A stretch of DNA of 64,000 nt from Eonycteris spelaea (Eukaryota > Chordata > Mammalia > Chiroptera > Pteropodidae): assembly GCA_003508835.1 (NCBI GenBank), contig PUFA01000287.1, positions 868,001 through 932,000 on the forward strand, read 5' to 3'. Positions 23,406-35,590 of the stretch are shown here, piece after piece. The position numbers and the translations under genes are program-made. Under the pieces are notes generated by a model. That model was given only the letters and a program-made list of their open reading frames with translations. It searched no databases and was not told the DNA's origin. Each line of letters starts with the position of its first letter. Position 1 is the first letter of the stretch.

Positions 23406-26400
23406 ATTTTCATATAGCATTGGAGTGGGGTTTAAAGAATTGTAAAGATATAGGTACAAGTTAAAATAAGTCAGGCTACAGAACATTTCAAATTACTATT
23501 TATTTTCATAGATACAAAATGTCCTAGTTTATTAGAAACAAAATGTTTTACATGTAAACATAATGAACAATAAAATATAGCATAAATATATATTTCTAAA
23601 CTAATTAAATTGAGCATACCATTTTTTTAAAAGTAAAGAAAGCCTTTGGTGGATTTATTTTCTTTCTTAAAGCTTTTGTTTTGGCTTAGAGGGTTTGGAT
23701 ATCTCAAAAGAATACCTTGTCCAAGTAAATATGCCCCCATGACACATGAATGATAAATTTATTTCATACTGTAGAAGGTGTTCTTCCAAAACCAGTTATC
23801 AACTTCTTAAATAAATTCCACAGGGAAGAAGAAACACCATACACATGGTCAACTTCTGTTTCTGTCATTTAATAGCTCTGTATTTGTATCTGGCTTTACT
23901 GCAGGAAAATCTGATGCATGGAATTTGCTTCAAAGCTGAAAATAATACACTCTCTTTCCAGACTTATTCTATATAGCATAATTTTTAGGGGAAAAATGTT
24001 GCAAAAGTCTTTTGTGGCAACATATATGGAATTAGTGAGAAAAGGGTAAAAACATTGTCCAAAGGAAATGTGACTGGGGTGAAACCTTCTGTCAGATATA
24101 TTTAATATTATTTAAACCCACATGCCACCTATTATTTGTAATTGTCCGGGGTCTAAAAGTGAGTGAATAGGGAAAAAAGGTGAATTCATTAAGTAGGAAT
24201 ATTTTTAATTCACATACACTTGTCAAAATTTTATTGTGTTAAGATTTGGAGAAACTTACTTCTTCATACTCATTCAAAAAAGCAGGCTACCTATTCTTTA
24301 GATTTTAGACCAATTTTGTGTTTTCTCCTTTATTCCCTTAGTAATTTATAAGTTTTTAAACTAAAGATATAAAATTACAGAAATATTTCAATCTTAGAAC
24401 TGAAAAGTAGGTAGAAAGATTTAAAAGGGCTTTTCAGTCTCTACAGAATTAATGTGGAATCTTCATTGCCGGTAATTTAAATCGACCTTAAGAATACCTA
24501 TCATGCCAAAGTCACCTCTAGTTTTCTAAATATCTCCCTCTTTCTAAATCTGAAGAGCAAGTGGACACCAATAAAGATAACACAGTGTCTCGAGGGAGCT
24601 TGTCCAAGGAAGGTAGATGCTAAGCAGGGATGTCTACTGTGAAATAGGCTAGTGTGAGTCAAAGAAAAAAGAGCCCCAGCAAAGTAATAGGTGTTATCCA
24701 TTTTTCTCAAACTTCCATTCTCTATGCCTAAATCATCAATGAACCAGAAGGTGGAGTGGTAGGGGTGTCAAGAAAACATTACTCTTAGTCCTTGAGCTCC
24801 AGATCTGGCTATGCAGGACTTAAGGTTGGGACCGTGAGAGGAGAAAGAGAATCTTTGTATTGTATATGAGATTAAAACTTTGATGTAGTCTGGGCTGGAG
24901 ATACTCAGTATATTAGTATAATATATTTTCAGTATATAACTTGAAAAAAAAATCCTCAGAAAATTACTAAAAGGTTGATGGGATCTTCTCAAGCTGTCAT
25001 CCAGAGGCAGGAAAGGTAAACTTGTTAGAGTGTATTTGAAGCTGTAATGGGCAGGTGGAGAGCAAGGAGTAGTAATTTCCTACTTGTACACCACTGAGTC
25101 CAGGCCATTTAATAAACATTTAATAAACAGGTTACATATAGAATAAACTTTCATAATATAAGCTAAGTGTTTCTCTATTCTCTAGAAGAGCCCAAACAAA
25201 AAGTTTAGATATTTTAATTTAGACTATCTATTGTTTAGGTAACTTGTTTATAAATATACAGGTAACATTTTGATATAGTTTTCTCTTACCTCCTTTTTAA
25301 AAATTCAAACTCTTACCTAACTCAATGAAAGATTACCTACTCTCCTTTTCACCAGCTATTTTGAAGGTAGGACAGAAAAACAAATTCTGAGTTAATTTTT
25401 TAAATGCCAGAAAGTAATAAGTATGAAAACTATGGTTATTCTTAGAGTTCATGCATTTCTTATTTAGAAGTTTATCAGAAAATAGACTTTGCAATGTTTT
25501 CTATAATCATTCACTTCATAGTAAGCAAATTATTTTGTGTTCACTGTCCAAAAGAAAATCTTGCAAAAAAAAAGTTTTTAAGTAAAACTTAATAAGATTA
25601 CACATATTTTTAATAACCTTGAACTGAATTTTTACCTATTATCTAGCATAGCCAAAGGAAAAAGTTATTTCCTGTACCAACATTAAATTATGTTTCACCA
25701 TGTATTGTTAAAGGCTTGAAATATACAGTCTATGTACTCAGATATGCAGAAATATGATTTTCCATATTTTAAATTACTTACCTCATCTTGGCTCTCAAGC
25801 TGCCTTTCCAACTTTGCAAACCAAGTGTATCCTTGTGGCTTTATTTGAAAATAGTTAATTTAGAGTAATTACTCATTTCCAGATCTGTGCTTTCCCTCTA
25901 ATTTCTTCTTCCCAACATGGCTTGTAGGTACAAGATAAATTTAAATTTTTAATTAGCAAAGGACAGGAAATGTCTGGTCCTTATTATTTCTTCTAATTGC
26001 ATGATTTATCCCATTTGGTCAGAACATTGACCTCTGTTTTCACTGAATCTGCTAAGATGTACTCTAGCCTGCCTAGTCACTCAATACCCTAAAGTAGTAT
26101 CCACAAAGATGTGGCTGCTCCCATTCAGTCTATTTAGATTTGGGCTCATGTATGGCTGCTAATAATCATGGAATTTACTTTCCTTTCAGTCCTGAAATGC
26201 TCACAAATGCCGTAGACTCCTTATCTCAGCCTCAATCTTCTTGTAACCAATGTCTCTCAGCACTTTCTTTTCCCGACCTCATCATCCATTTCATCAGTTA
26301 ATGTTTTCTGTTATATGCAACAGAAATGTATTTTGCCTGAACCAGGGGTTGGAAAAGAGCTATCAAAGAATTTTATATATATCGAAGAATATTGAAAAGA

Positions 26401-26769
26401 TTATAGAACCAGACTTGAGTCCGAGATTCCAGAAAAAGAATCTAAAACTTTGCCATAGTACTTGTACTTGTACATAAGTAGAATGTAGTATGTGGCAGCA
26501 AGCCAACGTTGCTATGTCAATGGCTAAAAAATGGATAAATAATAAAAATTGTATTTTAAATACATTATAAGGTTACAAAAACAAAGAGGACTAGGAAACT
26601 ATAATTCTAGTCCTTCCTAACTGAGGTTATGATATTCAGATGTCCCTGGGGGAGAGGGGAATTGGCTGCTTTTAAGAGCAGACTAAGAAGCCAGCCTGGA
26701 TAAGGTATTCTCCCGAGAAAGGAAATCAGTAAAGTCTTTGAAGTTCATATGGACTAGAATTATGTATTA
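23406..26769. other. Long unique stretch, no recognised gene or repeat
   Basis: About 3.4 kb without an L1, SINE or LTR that I recognise. The longest frames are 65-75 codons (for example 24501-24710, 24768-24992, 26250-26477) and none shows a domain or signal. Conserved noncoding elements could be here but cannot be judged from one sequence. Confidence 0.45.
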
Positions 26770-26786
26770 GAAACTAGAGTAACTCT
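26770..26786 (+). repeat. Left target-site duplication of twin-primed L1
   Basis: 17 bases matching 28157-28173 with one mismatch. Confidence 0.9.
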
Positions 26787-28156
26787 AAATTCAAAGTCCA
26801 CAAGTTTAGTACCTATGTTTTCTTCTATGAATTGTTTCAGGTCTCATATTTAGGTTTTTGAACCATTTTGATTTAATTTCAGTGTATAATGACAGATAGA
26901 AGTCTAGTTTTATACATTTGCATGTGGCTTTTCAATTTTCCCAGCACGATTTATTGAGGATGCATTTTTCTCCATCGTATGCTGTTGGCTCCTTTGTAAA
27001 AATTATTTGCCCATATATATGGGGGGTTATTTCTGGGCTCTCAATTTTATTTCATTAGTCTGTGTGTCTGTTTTCTTGGATTTATAGAGGATTTTATAAA
27101 TTTGACCTCAAAGACAAGGGAAGAAAAGCAAAATTAGATGAATAGGACTATAGCAAACTAAAAGAAACCATCAACAACAAAAAAAGAGGCAACCAACTAA
27201 ATGGAAGAAGATATTTGCAAACAATGCCTCCAATGAGAGGCTAATATCTAAAATATATAAAAAACTCATATAACAATAAAAAAAAATACTCCAATTTAAA
27301 AATGGGCAGAGGACCTGAACAGACACTTCTCCCAAGAAGACATATAAATAGCCAAGAGTTATATGAAAAGATGCTCAACTTCACTAGCTGTTAGGAAAAT
27401 CAAAACTACAATGAGATACCACTTCACACCTGTTAGAATGGCCATTATCAATGGGACAAGTAATAAGGGTTGTTGGGGGAAAGAGACACTCATACACTGC
27501 TGGTAGAAATGTAAATTGGTACAGCCACTATGGAAAACAGTATGGAGGTTCCTCAAAAATTAAGAATAGAATTGCCATATGACCCAGCAATCCCTCTTTC
27601 TGGGTAGCTACCAAAATTATTTAAAAATATTTATTTATGATATATGCACCTTGATGTTTATAGCAGTTTATATATGGTGGCCAAGACATGGAAACAACTG
27701 AAGTCCTCTTCAATAGATAATTGGACAAGATGTGGAACACATATACAATGGAATATTACTCAGTCATAAAAAAATGAAATGCTGTCATTTATGGCAACAT
27801 GAGTGGATCTTGAAATTATCATGTTAAGCAAAATAAGTCAGAAAAAGTTGAGATGCATTTAATTTCACTCATATGTGGGATATAAAACTAAAAGCAACAT
27901 AAGAACAAGACAAAGAAACAAGACTCATGGACACAGACAGAGAATTAGTGGTTACCAAACGGAATGAGGGGAGGAAGGAGGTAGATAATAATGATATATA
28001 TATTCTGTCAAATATATATTGACAGAATGAAATTTAACCTTGGAAGGTCAACACACAATACAGTATACGTATGACATCTTATTGAATTACACTTGAAATC
28101 TATATGATTTTATTAACCAGTGTCACCCCGACAATTTTGATTAAAAAAGAAAGAAA
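26787..28156 (+). mobile_element. Younger L1 with 5' inversion (twin-primed), with target duplications
   Basis: 26787-27077 reads antisense and 27078-28156 reads sense L1. In element order the inverted segment ends just where the sense segment begins (the 'aaacttgtggactttg' / 'cttggatttatagaggattt' seam), which is the signature of twin priming. Flanking repeats are gaaactagagtaactct (26770-26786) and gaaactagaataactct (28157-28173), differing at one base. Length is 1.37 kb; the ORF2 C-terminus and 3'UTR are present and broken. Confidence 0.9.
28002..28028. repeat. Perfect inverted repeat, 10-bp arms, 7-base loop
   Basis: Arms attctgtcaa (28002-28011) and ttgacagaat (28019-28028) around atatata. 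It sits in the 3'UTR of the twin-primed L1. Confidence 0.9.
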
Positions 28157-28173
28157 GAAACTAGAATAACTCT
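28157..28173 (+). repeat. Right target-site duplication of twin-primed L1
   Basis: Follows the A-rich tail (aaaaaagaaagaaa) directly. Pairs with 26770-26786. Confidence 0.9.
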
Positions 28174-28679
28174 GAAATAGTGATCTATTTCTCCTCAAAG
28201 AATATTTCTTTGAGTTCTGGAGCAGCATAAGGGCCTTATATTCTAAGCTAAAACAAGTAATATTCCTCACAGTCCATGGTAATTAGAAGATAAAGTCCAT
28301 TAGACCAAGAAGGCCTGCCTCAAATACTTTAGGTTCTTTTCCTCGATAACTTTGCCTGTTTTGAAGCTAGTTGTGATAGAAAACCAAAGGATTATGCTCA
28401 AAAAATCTGAGAGACACAACTGAATCTCCCAGTTTCTCAGGGTTGAGAAGATGGGGACTTGTCAGGTTTTCAATCATAAACTTGGGATGGCAATGCCTGA
28501 AGGAATAGGGTCAAAGATAAGCCGGCTAAGTTTTACTGAAATTGCAACCCAAAACCAACCCAGGCCAATCCTGTATTGGATTGAGATGACAGTTCCTCCT
28601 ACTATCTGCCTAACAGATAAAAGAGGTATCATCTCTGGCAGAAATAACATCGTCAAATGGGCATTCTAGATCTGAAAAC
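28174..28679. other. Unassigned; possibly 5' part of an old L1
   Basis: Holds a 72-codon open frame (28451-28669) with no recognisable domain. It lies directly upstream of old L1 ORF1 text and might be that element's 5' region, but I cannot show it. Confidence 0.3.
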
Positions 28680-28836
28680 TATATCTGAAATTAAGAACTA
28701 GTCATAGGTGCTTAATAGCAAACAGGACACAGAAAAAGACAGGATTACTAAATTCAAAGACAGGATAGTAGAGAAAACATGCAACCTGAGGCAAAGAGAG
28801 AATTGAGAAGCGGGGTGGGGAGAGAGAAGGAAAGAA

Positions 28837-28887
<51 letters not shown>

Positions 28888-29227
28888 AGAGAGAAGAGAG
28901 AGTATAAGAAACACATAAGATAGTTAAAAGCTCTAATGTTAACTGAAGTCCAAAGATGAGGACTAAAATAAATCAAGGCAGATGTAGTAAATTGAAGAGA
29001 TAATAGCCAAGACTTTTCCAAAACTAAAAATAAAAAAGATACCCACCCAGAAATCCAAAAGACAAATCCAAAATAAAACAAAGCAAATAAACAAACAAAC
29101 AAAAAAACAAGGCTCATGATAATCCAACTGCTACCAATATGGAAAAAGAAAACTTAAAAACAATCAAAGAAAAAAAAACACATTATGTCCAGAAGAAGAA
29201 CAGCAAGATTAAAAGCTAAATTCCCTC
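28680..29227 (+). mobile_element. Old L1 ORF1, sense, left part (split)
   Basis: Diverged L1M-type ORF1 text: 'ctgaaattaagaactagtca' near 28687 and 'gccaagacttttccaaaact' near 29007. It continues after the nested L1 at about 32259. A GA microsatellite interrupts it. Confidence 0.7.
28820..28902 (+). repeat. (GA)n microsatellite
   Basis: About 70 bases of GA with short AAG interruptions. It creates a long Ser/Leu-rich antisense frame (28698-29117) that is not a gene. Confidence 0.95.
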
Positions 29228-32200
29228 TTTTTTAGTTGAAACCATACAGTATTATATTAATTTCAGGTGTACAACATAGAGATTAGACATTCATAATTTA
29301 TGAAATGATCACCCCAATAAATTTAGTATACATCTAGCACTATGTGTAATAACATCATACAGTATTAAAGCATTATTGACTATAATCCTTATGCTCTACA
29401 TCCCCATGACTATTTTTAACTACCAATTTGTACTTCTGAATTCCTTCCACTTTTTCACCCATCCTCCCAACCCTCTCCCATCTAGCAACTATCAAAATGT
29501 TCTGTTTCTATGAGTATGTTTCTATTTTGTTTGTTCATTTATTGTGTTCTTTAGATGCCACATATAAGTAAAATCATATGGCACTTATCTTTTTCTGTCT
29601 GACTTATTTCACTTAGCTTAATATCTTCTAGGACCATCCATGTTGTTGCAGATAGCAATATTTCATTCTTATTTATGGCTAAGTAATATTCCATTATATA
29701 TATGTACCACTTCTTCTTTATCCATTTTTATTGATGGACACTGAGGTTACTTCCATATCTTTGTTATTGTAAACAATGCTGCAATGAAAACATGGATGCA
29801 TGTGTCTTTCTGAGGGTTTCTTTGAGTAAATACCCAGAAGTGGAATTCTTCTTTGTCTCTGGTTATAACCTTTGTCTTCTGATATAAGTATTGCTACCTC
29901 AGCTATTTTTTCATTTCCATTTTCATGAAATATATTTTTTCATCCCTTTATCTTCAGTCTGTGTGTATCTTTTGATCTAAAGTTTTTATAGACAATATAT
30001 GTAAGGGTCTTGTTTTCTTATCCATTCAGCCACCCTATGTCTTTTAATAGGTGCACTTAATCCTTTAAATATATCAACATTTAAAGTAATTATTGATATA
30101 TGTATAGTTATTGCCATTTTATTATTCACATTTTTTATTTTTTTCCCCACTTTTTAAAAAAGTCCCTTTAACATTTCTCGTAATATTGGTTTGGTGGTGA
30201 TGAACTTCTTTAACTTTTTCTTGTCTTGGAAGCTCTTTATCTGTCCTTTGGTTCTAAATGATAGCTTTGCTAGGTATAGTAACCTTGGTTGCAGTTCCTT
30301 ACTTTTCATCACTTTGAATATTTTGTGCCAGTTCCTTCTAGCCTGCAAAGTTTCTGTTGAGAAATCAGCTAAGGGTCTTATGGGAGCTCCATTGTAAGTA
30401 ACTAGCAGCTTTTCTCACTTCTTTTAAGATTGTCTCATGCTTAATGTGTCTCAGAGATCCCTTAAACTATTCTTTTTTCTTTTTGCTGTTTTTGATTGGG
30501 TGTTTTCTGCTACATTGTCTTCCAAATGACTGATTTAATCCTCCGCTTAATCAAATCTACTGTTGATTCCCTTGCAAGCACATAATGTATTTTTAATTTC
30601 AGTTATGGTCTTCATTTGTGACAAGTTCCTTTTTATGTTTTCTTTCTTCATTTTTACATTTCCTATCTCTTTGTTGAAGCTCTTACTGAGATCATTGAGC
30701 ATTCTTATAACCAGTGTTTGAATGCTGCATCTGGTAGATTGCTCTTCTCCATTTGTTTAGTTCTTTTCTAGAGCTTTGTTCTATTCTTTTATTTGTGATA
30801 CATTTCTTTATCTTCTCATTTTGACTGCCTCCCTATTTTTGTTTCTATATATTTGGTAGAACCGCTATGTCTCTTGGTCTTAGTAGAGTGGCCTATGTAG
30901 TAGATATCTTGTGGGTTCCAGTGGCACAGTCTCCTTAGTCATCTGCATCAGGTGTTCCAAGTGTGTCCCTTGTGGGGTTGCATGTTACTGCCTGTTATAT
31001 TGAGCTTTGGTTGCTGTTTGCACATCAGTGGGAGAGATTGACCCTCAGGCTGATTGGTTGTGAGGACCAGCTATGACTAAAGTGGAGGATATGCTGTGTA
31101 GGGGCTAACATTTTGCAGCAGTGTCACTTTAGCAGTGCTCTGGTGCCTGCTTAGTCTGCCTTTTGAGCATGCTGTCTATGGAGGCACCAGGTGGTGCTCC
31201 AGCATGATCTGAAGCTGAAGACCAGGCATACTGGTCCTGGGGCTTTCTGGGAAGAGCCCTGCCATAGGCCAAGTTCAGCCACTACCTGAGTCCAGCCCAA
31301 GGCCACCTAACATAATTCACAAAGCAATCCACAAATGAATGTCACCCACGCTGGGCATGGAGGTGCCTGGGAGAACTTAAGCTGTGAAATGTGGCCAACT
31401 GTCACTAGTGCTTGGATTGGGGCTGCTTAGCAAGTGGTACAGTAATGCTGAGGCCAAATTCTGCTTGTTTGGGGGTTTTAAACTTATCAGAAATTTTAGG
31501 AAATCCAATAGCATGAGCCAAGATGCTGAGAGTGGCTAGGGTAGACTGCAAGTTGGGTGGGGAGAGGTCTTGGGAATCACCAGGGCAAGGCCAATGGTGT
31601 TAGCTAGGTTGATGTAAACTCAGGTATGGCACCAATGGACTCTGTATGCTGGATGGGGGGAGGGCTCAACAAGGAAACAATGGTGCCAGGACTTCTCTCT
31701 AGGAGAAAGCTGCCCCTCCAGACCCTACCCTGAAACCAGACAATTCAGTTTCTCCCTGTATGTCCCTGGCACCTTTTAAGCTGTTGTTCCTGCACTGGAG
31801 TTCAGAGCAAGTGGGGCCAAAAGTGAGTAAGTCATGTGCAAGTCCTTTAAGAGGAACTCCTGGGATTCTAGCAGCCTTGTGTCTCACTGTTATAATCTCT
31901 GCTGGTTTACACAGCTAAAAATTATTGAGAATTCTGTTCCTGACCCTAGAACCCCGGGCTGGGGAGCCTGTTGTGGGCTTGGGACCCCTTGCTCCTCAGG
32001 ATGGACTTGAACAGCCGAGATAGTCCTCCCAATTTTTAATCACCACACTTAGACATGGGATCAGACTATTCTGTGGCTCCATCCTTCCTACCAGTCTAAA
32101 GGTGGCTTTTTCTTTATGTTCTTAGTTGTAGAACTTCTGTCCAACGAGACTTCAGGTGATTTTCAATGACAGTTGTTCTGTAGTTAGTTATAATTTCGAT

Positions 32201-32258
32201 GTGGTTATGAGAGGAGGTAAGCACAGTGTTTACCTACTCTACCATCTTGCCTGGAAAT
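29228..32258 (-). mobile_element. Internally deleted L1, antisense, with 5'UTR; nested in old L1
   Basis: Antisense order: poly-T and 3'UTR (29228-29780), ORF2 C-terminus to 29845, then an abrupt switch at about 29845-29860 to the ORF2 N-terminal endonuclease start (to about 30090), ORF1 (about 30140-30830, including a 64-codon RRM/CTD relic 30348-30154), then a long G+C-richer 5'UTR to 32258. The whole RT region is missing. The 5' end reads agatggtagagtaggtaaac in sense. Old ORF1 text lies on both sides. Confidence 0.85.
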
Positions 32259-32458
32259 CTAGCAACTAACTTTTCAATAACACTATGGAATCTAGAAGAC
32301 AATAAAATGGCACCTTTAAAATACTGAGGGGGGGGGGAACCCCTGCTAATCTGTATTTTACTATCCATCAGAAATATCCTCCAAATATGAAAGCAAATTG
32401 CTTATATTTCCTATAATAAGATAAGCTGAAAGAATTTATCACCAAAAGACCCACAGTA
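32259..32458 (+). mobile_element. Old L1 ORF1, sense, right part
   Basis: 'caactaacttttcaataaca', 'tctagaagacaataaaatgg' and 'aaagaatttatcaccaaaag' continue the ORF1 text broken at 29227. Contains a run of 9-10 G at about 32328. Confidence 0.7.
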
Positions 32459-32588
32459 GTGTGTGTGTGTGTGTATACACACACACACACATACATACAC
32501 ACACACACATACATACATACACACACACACACACTGTGTATATATATGTGTGTGTGGTGTGTGTATATATATATGTATATATATATTA
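32459..32588. repeat. TG/CA/TATA compound microsatellite with a perfect palindrome
   Basis: TG units, then CA, CATA, CA, TATA and TG units. Positions 32460-32491 form a 32-base spacer-free palindrome centred on gtgtatacac, so the tract can fold as a hairpin or cruciform. Confidence 0.95.
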
Positions 32589-33379
32589 TGGGGCTGAGAT
32601 ATTTTAAAGAACCTTTTATTTCATTCTTGCAGTTCACTAGGAAATCGTTACACTTGTAAAATTTATGTTAGAAAAGCAGTTTTGTATTGTCAAACTAAAA
32701 TTTATGTTGCCATTGAATAGTCCACAGTTTCCTCCTAGGGTAAAAAATGAATAAAAAAGAATCATACAAGCCAGCTCCCTTTCCTGTATTACAATTATGA
32801 TTTTCTACAGACAAAAATATTGAGTAATGTCTACATTGCTGTCATATAATGACAGCAAATTTTGTGCTCTATGCAATAAACATGAAATAAATAGACACAA
32901 AAATGTGCCTGAATTTCTTGGTTTGTCAGGCCTGGGGCACTAAAACATAAATTAAAGAAAATGTTAATATCTGCCTTTAACATAACTTTTTTGAGTTTAA
33001 AAAGAATTTTCACATATATGATATTATGTAATGCTTATAAATTTCTAGATTTAATGGTTTTTAAAATGTCATATGCAAGAAAAGTGCATCTCCAACAAGT
33101 TAAGTGACATATTGAGGTAAGAGTGTACATTTTCTCATTAGATGGGAGAAAATGTTGGAAAGAACAAAATAAAGAAAGTTAACCCTCAATAAGATTAATA
33201 ATCTAGATTCAAATCCAGTTTCCTTTACTCCAAATTATCAATTTTTAGCACTGTTTAAAACAACAAACAACTATATCTATATTATTTTTATACACAACAA
33301 ATATAAATATTTATATTTAAACATCACCATATATTTAATAAATGTGACCTTTCAAACAGAAAATACATAAAATTCAAAA
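32589..33379. other. No recognised gene or repeat
   Basis: AT-rich sequence, no long frame, no family recognised. Confidence 0.4.
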
Positions 33380-33600
33380 AAAAAACAGAATACAGAGAGT
33401 GCGAGGGAAGATGGGGTAAAGGGGGTCAAATATGTGGTAACAGAAAGAAATCTAACCATGGGAGGTGAACACACAGTGTATATATGTATATGCTTTACAG
33501 TTAAAACATACAACTGAAACAGTGGAATTTATTAATCAATGTCACCATAAAAAATAAATAAATAAAAAATTTAAAAATAACAAAACAAAACAAAAAAAAT
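33380..33600 (+). mobile_element. L1 3'UTR end, sense, fragment
   Basis: 'gggaagatggggtaaagggg' (the 3'UTR G-rich tract), 'gtgaacacacagtgtatata', 'tattaatcaatgtcacc' and an A-rich tail. Only about the last 200 bases of an L1 are present. Confidence 0.8.
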
Positions 33601-33779
33601 TAAAACAGAATAAATGTTTCTCTAGTGATAGAGAGCCATTAGAGTTATATTAATAATAAGGTTAACATTCTGAAGTACCTAAAGAAATTTTTAAAAAATT
33701 TTTAAGGTACATTAAACAGAAGACTAATCTAACAGACATCTATCCTCACAATCAAATTTAAACAGAGAGTAAATATTTT

Positions 33780-34617
33780 GTCATTTTTTTCAGTTTCTTA
33801 TAGTTTTTGACTTTAAAGAAAAAAAATAATTGCCCCCATAATTCTCTTTCCTTTCCTCCTCAAAAGTAGCAACTATTCTGACGTTGGTATGTTTTTATAC
33901 AATGATTGCATATAGTGTAATTTATACTAATGTCTTGGGTGGTTTTAAACTTTATATTAAAAATATGTACCAAACCTTTTGTGACTTAGTTTAAAAATAT
34001 ATATGTTGGATATTTACCCATGTTGAGTACCTATGATTCTTGTTCACTTCATTTTTTTTGTACAGTGTTCCACTGTACTAATAAACCACAGTTTATTGAT
34101 TAGTTCTTCAACTGATGGACAATTATATTGTTTCCTTTTTTTGGCTGTTACAAAAGCATCTACAATGAGTTTTTTTTTTTTCATATGTCTTTTTGCAATG
34201 TCTGAGAGTTCTTTCAGGCAAATACACCTAGGACAGATACACTTGGTGTGTGCATCTTCAACTTTATTAGATACTGATTAATGACTCTTCAATTATGTTA
34301 TCCTAATTGATACTCTCAATAGTAATGTTTAACTATGTCCATATCCCACATCTTCACAAACTCTTAGAATTACCCGAAACTATATAACATTCATCATTCT
34401 GGAGGATGTGAAAGATAATCTCATTGTTATGATTTTAATTGTTTTATTTGACATTTGGGCCTCTTCTGTAAATTGCCTACATATACCCTTTGCCCATTTT
34501 TCATTTAGGTTGTTGGTCTTTTCCTTATTGATACATAGACATCTTTCTAGAGATTTAGTCTAGAATGAGTCTAGAAAAATAATCTTTTATTTGTCTTATA
34601 AATATCTTCTTCCACTC
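33780..34617 (-). mobile_element. Old L1 (L1ME-like), antisense
   Basis: Reverse complement of an old L1 3'UTR/ORF2 C-terminus: 'gcaactattctgacgttgg', 'ccactgtactaataaaccac', 'ctttgcccatttttcattta' and the 'aaatatcttcttccact' block at its end. Strongly diverged. Confidence 0.7.
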
Positions 34618-35045
34618 AAAATAAATAAATAAAATACCACAGGCCTAGACTGATGAGAAAAAACTTTACCTTCACCACCAAGCACTAGAAGCCACCATTT
34701 TTACTGCTCTAACTTCTCTGCCAGAAACAAAATTTATGCCATTTGCTAATGCCATCAACATTGATGCATATCCTATATTAGATATATTTGACCTTTTAAC
34801 CACTTCTAATGTCACGTTTGACAAAGAGTTCACTACCACTTCTCTCTTTGCTATCTCCTCAAAGTCTTTCATGGATGTGTTGATGATGGAGCTACAAGAG
34901 TGAGCATCTAGCATTTTCAGCTTTCCAGGATAATTTATCTCTATCCCACTCAAAAAGAGTAGCCTCCCAAGTAGAAGATAGTTCAGATTCTGTGGACAAA
35001 CAAATGACAAACTTCTATCTTATTGTCCTTTATTGGCACTGATTT
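34618..35045 (+). pseudogene. Unidentified open region, possible degraded coding relic
   Basis: The plus strand is open from 34649 (after a stop) to a stop after codons reading ...MELQE near 34900. Another plus frame is then open to TGA at 35040-35042, so a single frameshift would link two open segments of about 130 codons in total. There is no start codon at the head, and an A-rich aaataaataaataaaa lies just upstream. The opposite strand is also open for 112 codons (35010-34672). I recognise neither protein. It is not L1, MIR or LTR by eye. It may be a pseudogene exon, an unknown repeat or chance. Confidence 0.25.
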
Positions 35046-35409
35046 TTTTTTAAAGCATCCACAAGCAAATTAAACTGATTCTAGCTTTGTTTGGAGCTTT
35101 TGTTCTAGAATAATTTTGCTTTTAATTACAGCAAAAATAAATGAAATAATTGTTATATGGGTTCAGTGATTCTTCCAAAGAGAAAAAATCTTTATATTAA
35201 AGTAAGATAAAGATTATCCATAAACTCATTTAAAAAGTGAATTTCTTGATATACACTGAGAACCAGACATAGCACAGTTTACTGTTTTTTTTCCACAAGT
35301 AAAACTCATTAATAGATTCCTTCTTAGAATTTACCACCTGCTAATCAGATTATTGACTTTTTGATTAATGAGTCCAAAGAAGATAAAAAATAGAATTTCT
35401 AAAAATTAA
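35046..35409. other. No recognised gene or repeat
   Basis: AT-rich sequence with no frame of note. Confidence 0.4.
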
Positions 35410-35590
35410 AAGAGGCTTTGGTTAAACAGAAACCTGAGTTTAAATCTTACTTTAATTTTTATTGGCTTTGACCTTGGGGAAAATCCCTTAATCTCACCAA
35501 ACTCTCATTTTTCACATTAAAATAAGACTATTAATACTTACCTTCCAGTGTATTATAAAGATTAAAGATTACATGTAATGAAATGTCTGT
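35410..35590 (+). mobile_element. MIR SINE, sense
   Basis: Block order fits MIR: 'aacctgagtttaaatcttac', 'ggctttgaccttggggaaaa', 'cttaatctcaccaaactctc', 'taagactattaatacttacc' and 'tattataaagattaaagatt'. Confidence 0.75.

Noticed and set aside
28698..29117. 139-codon antisense Ser/Leu-rich frame
   Set aside because: Produced by the GA microsatellite and antisense L1 ORF1.
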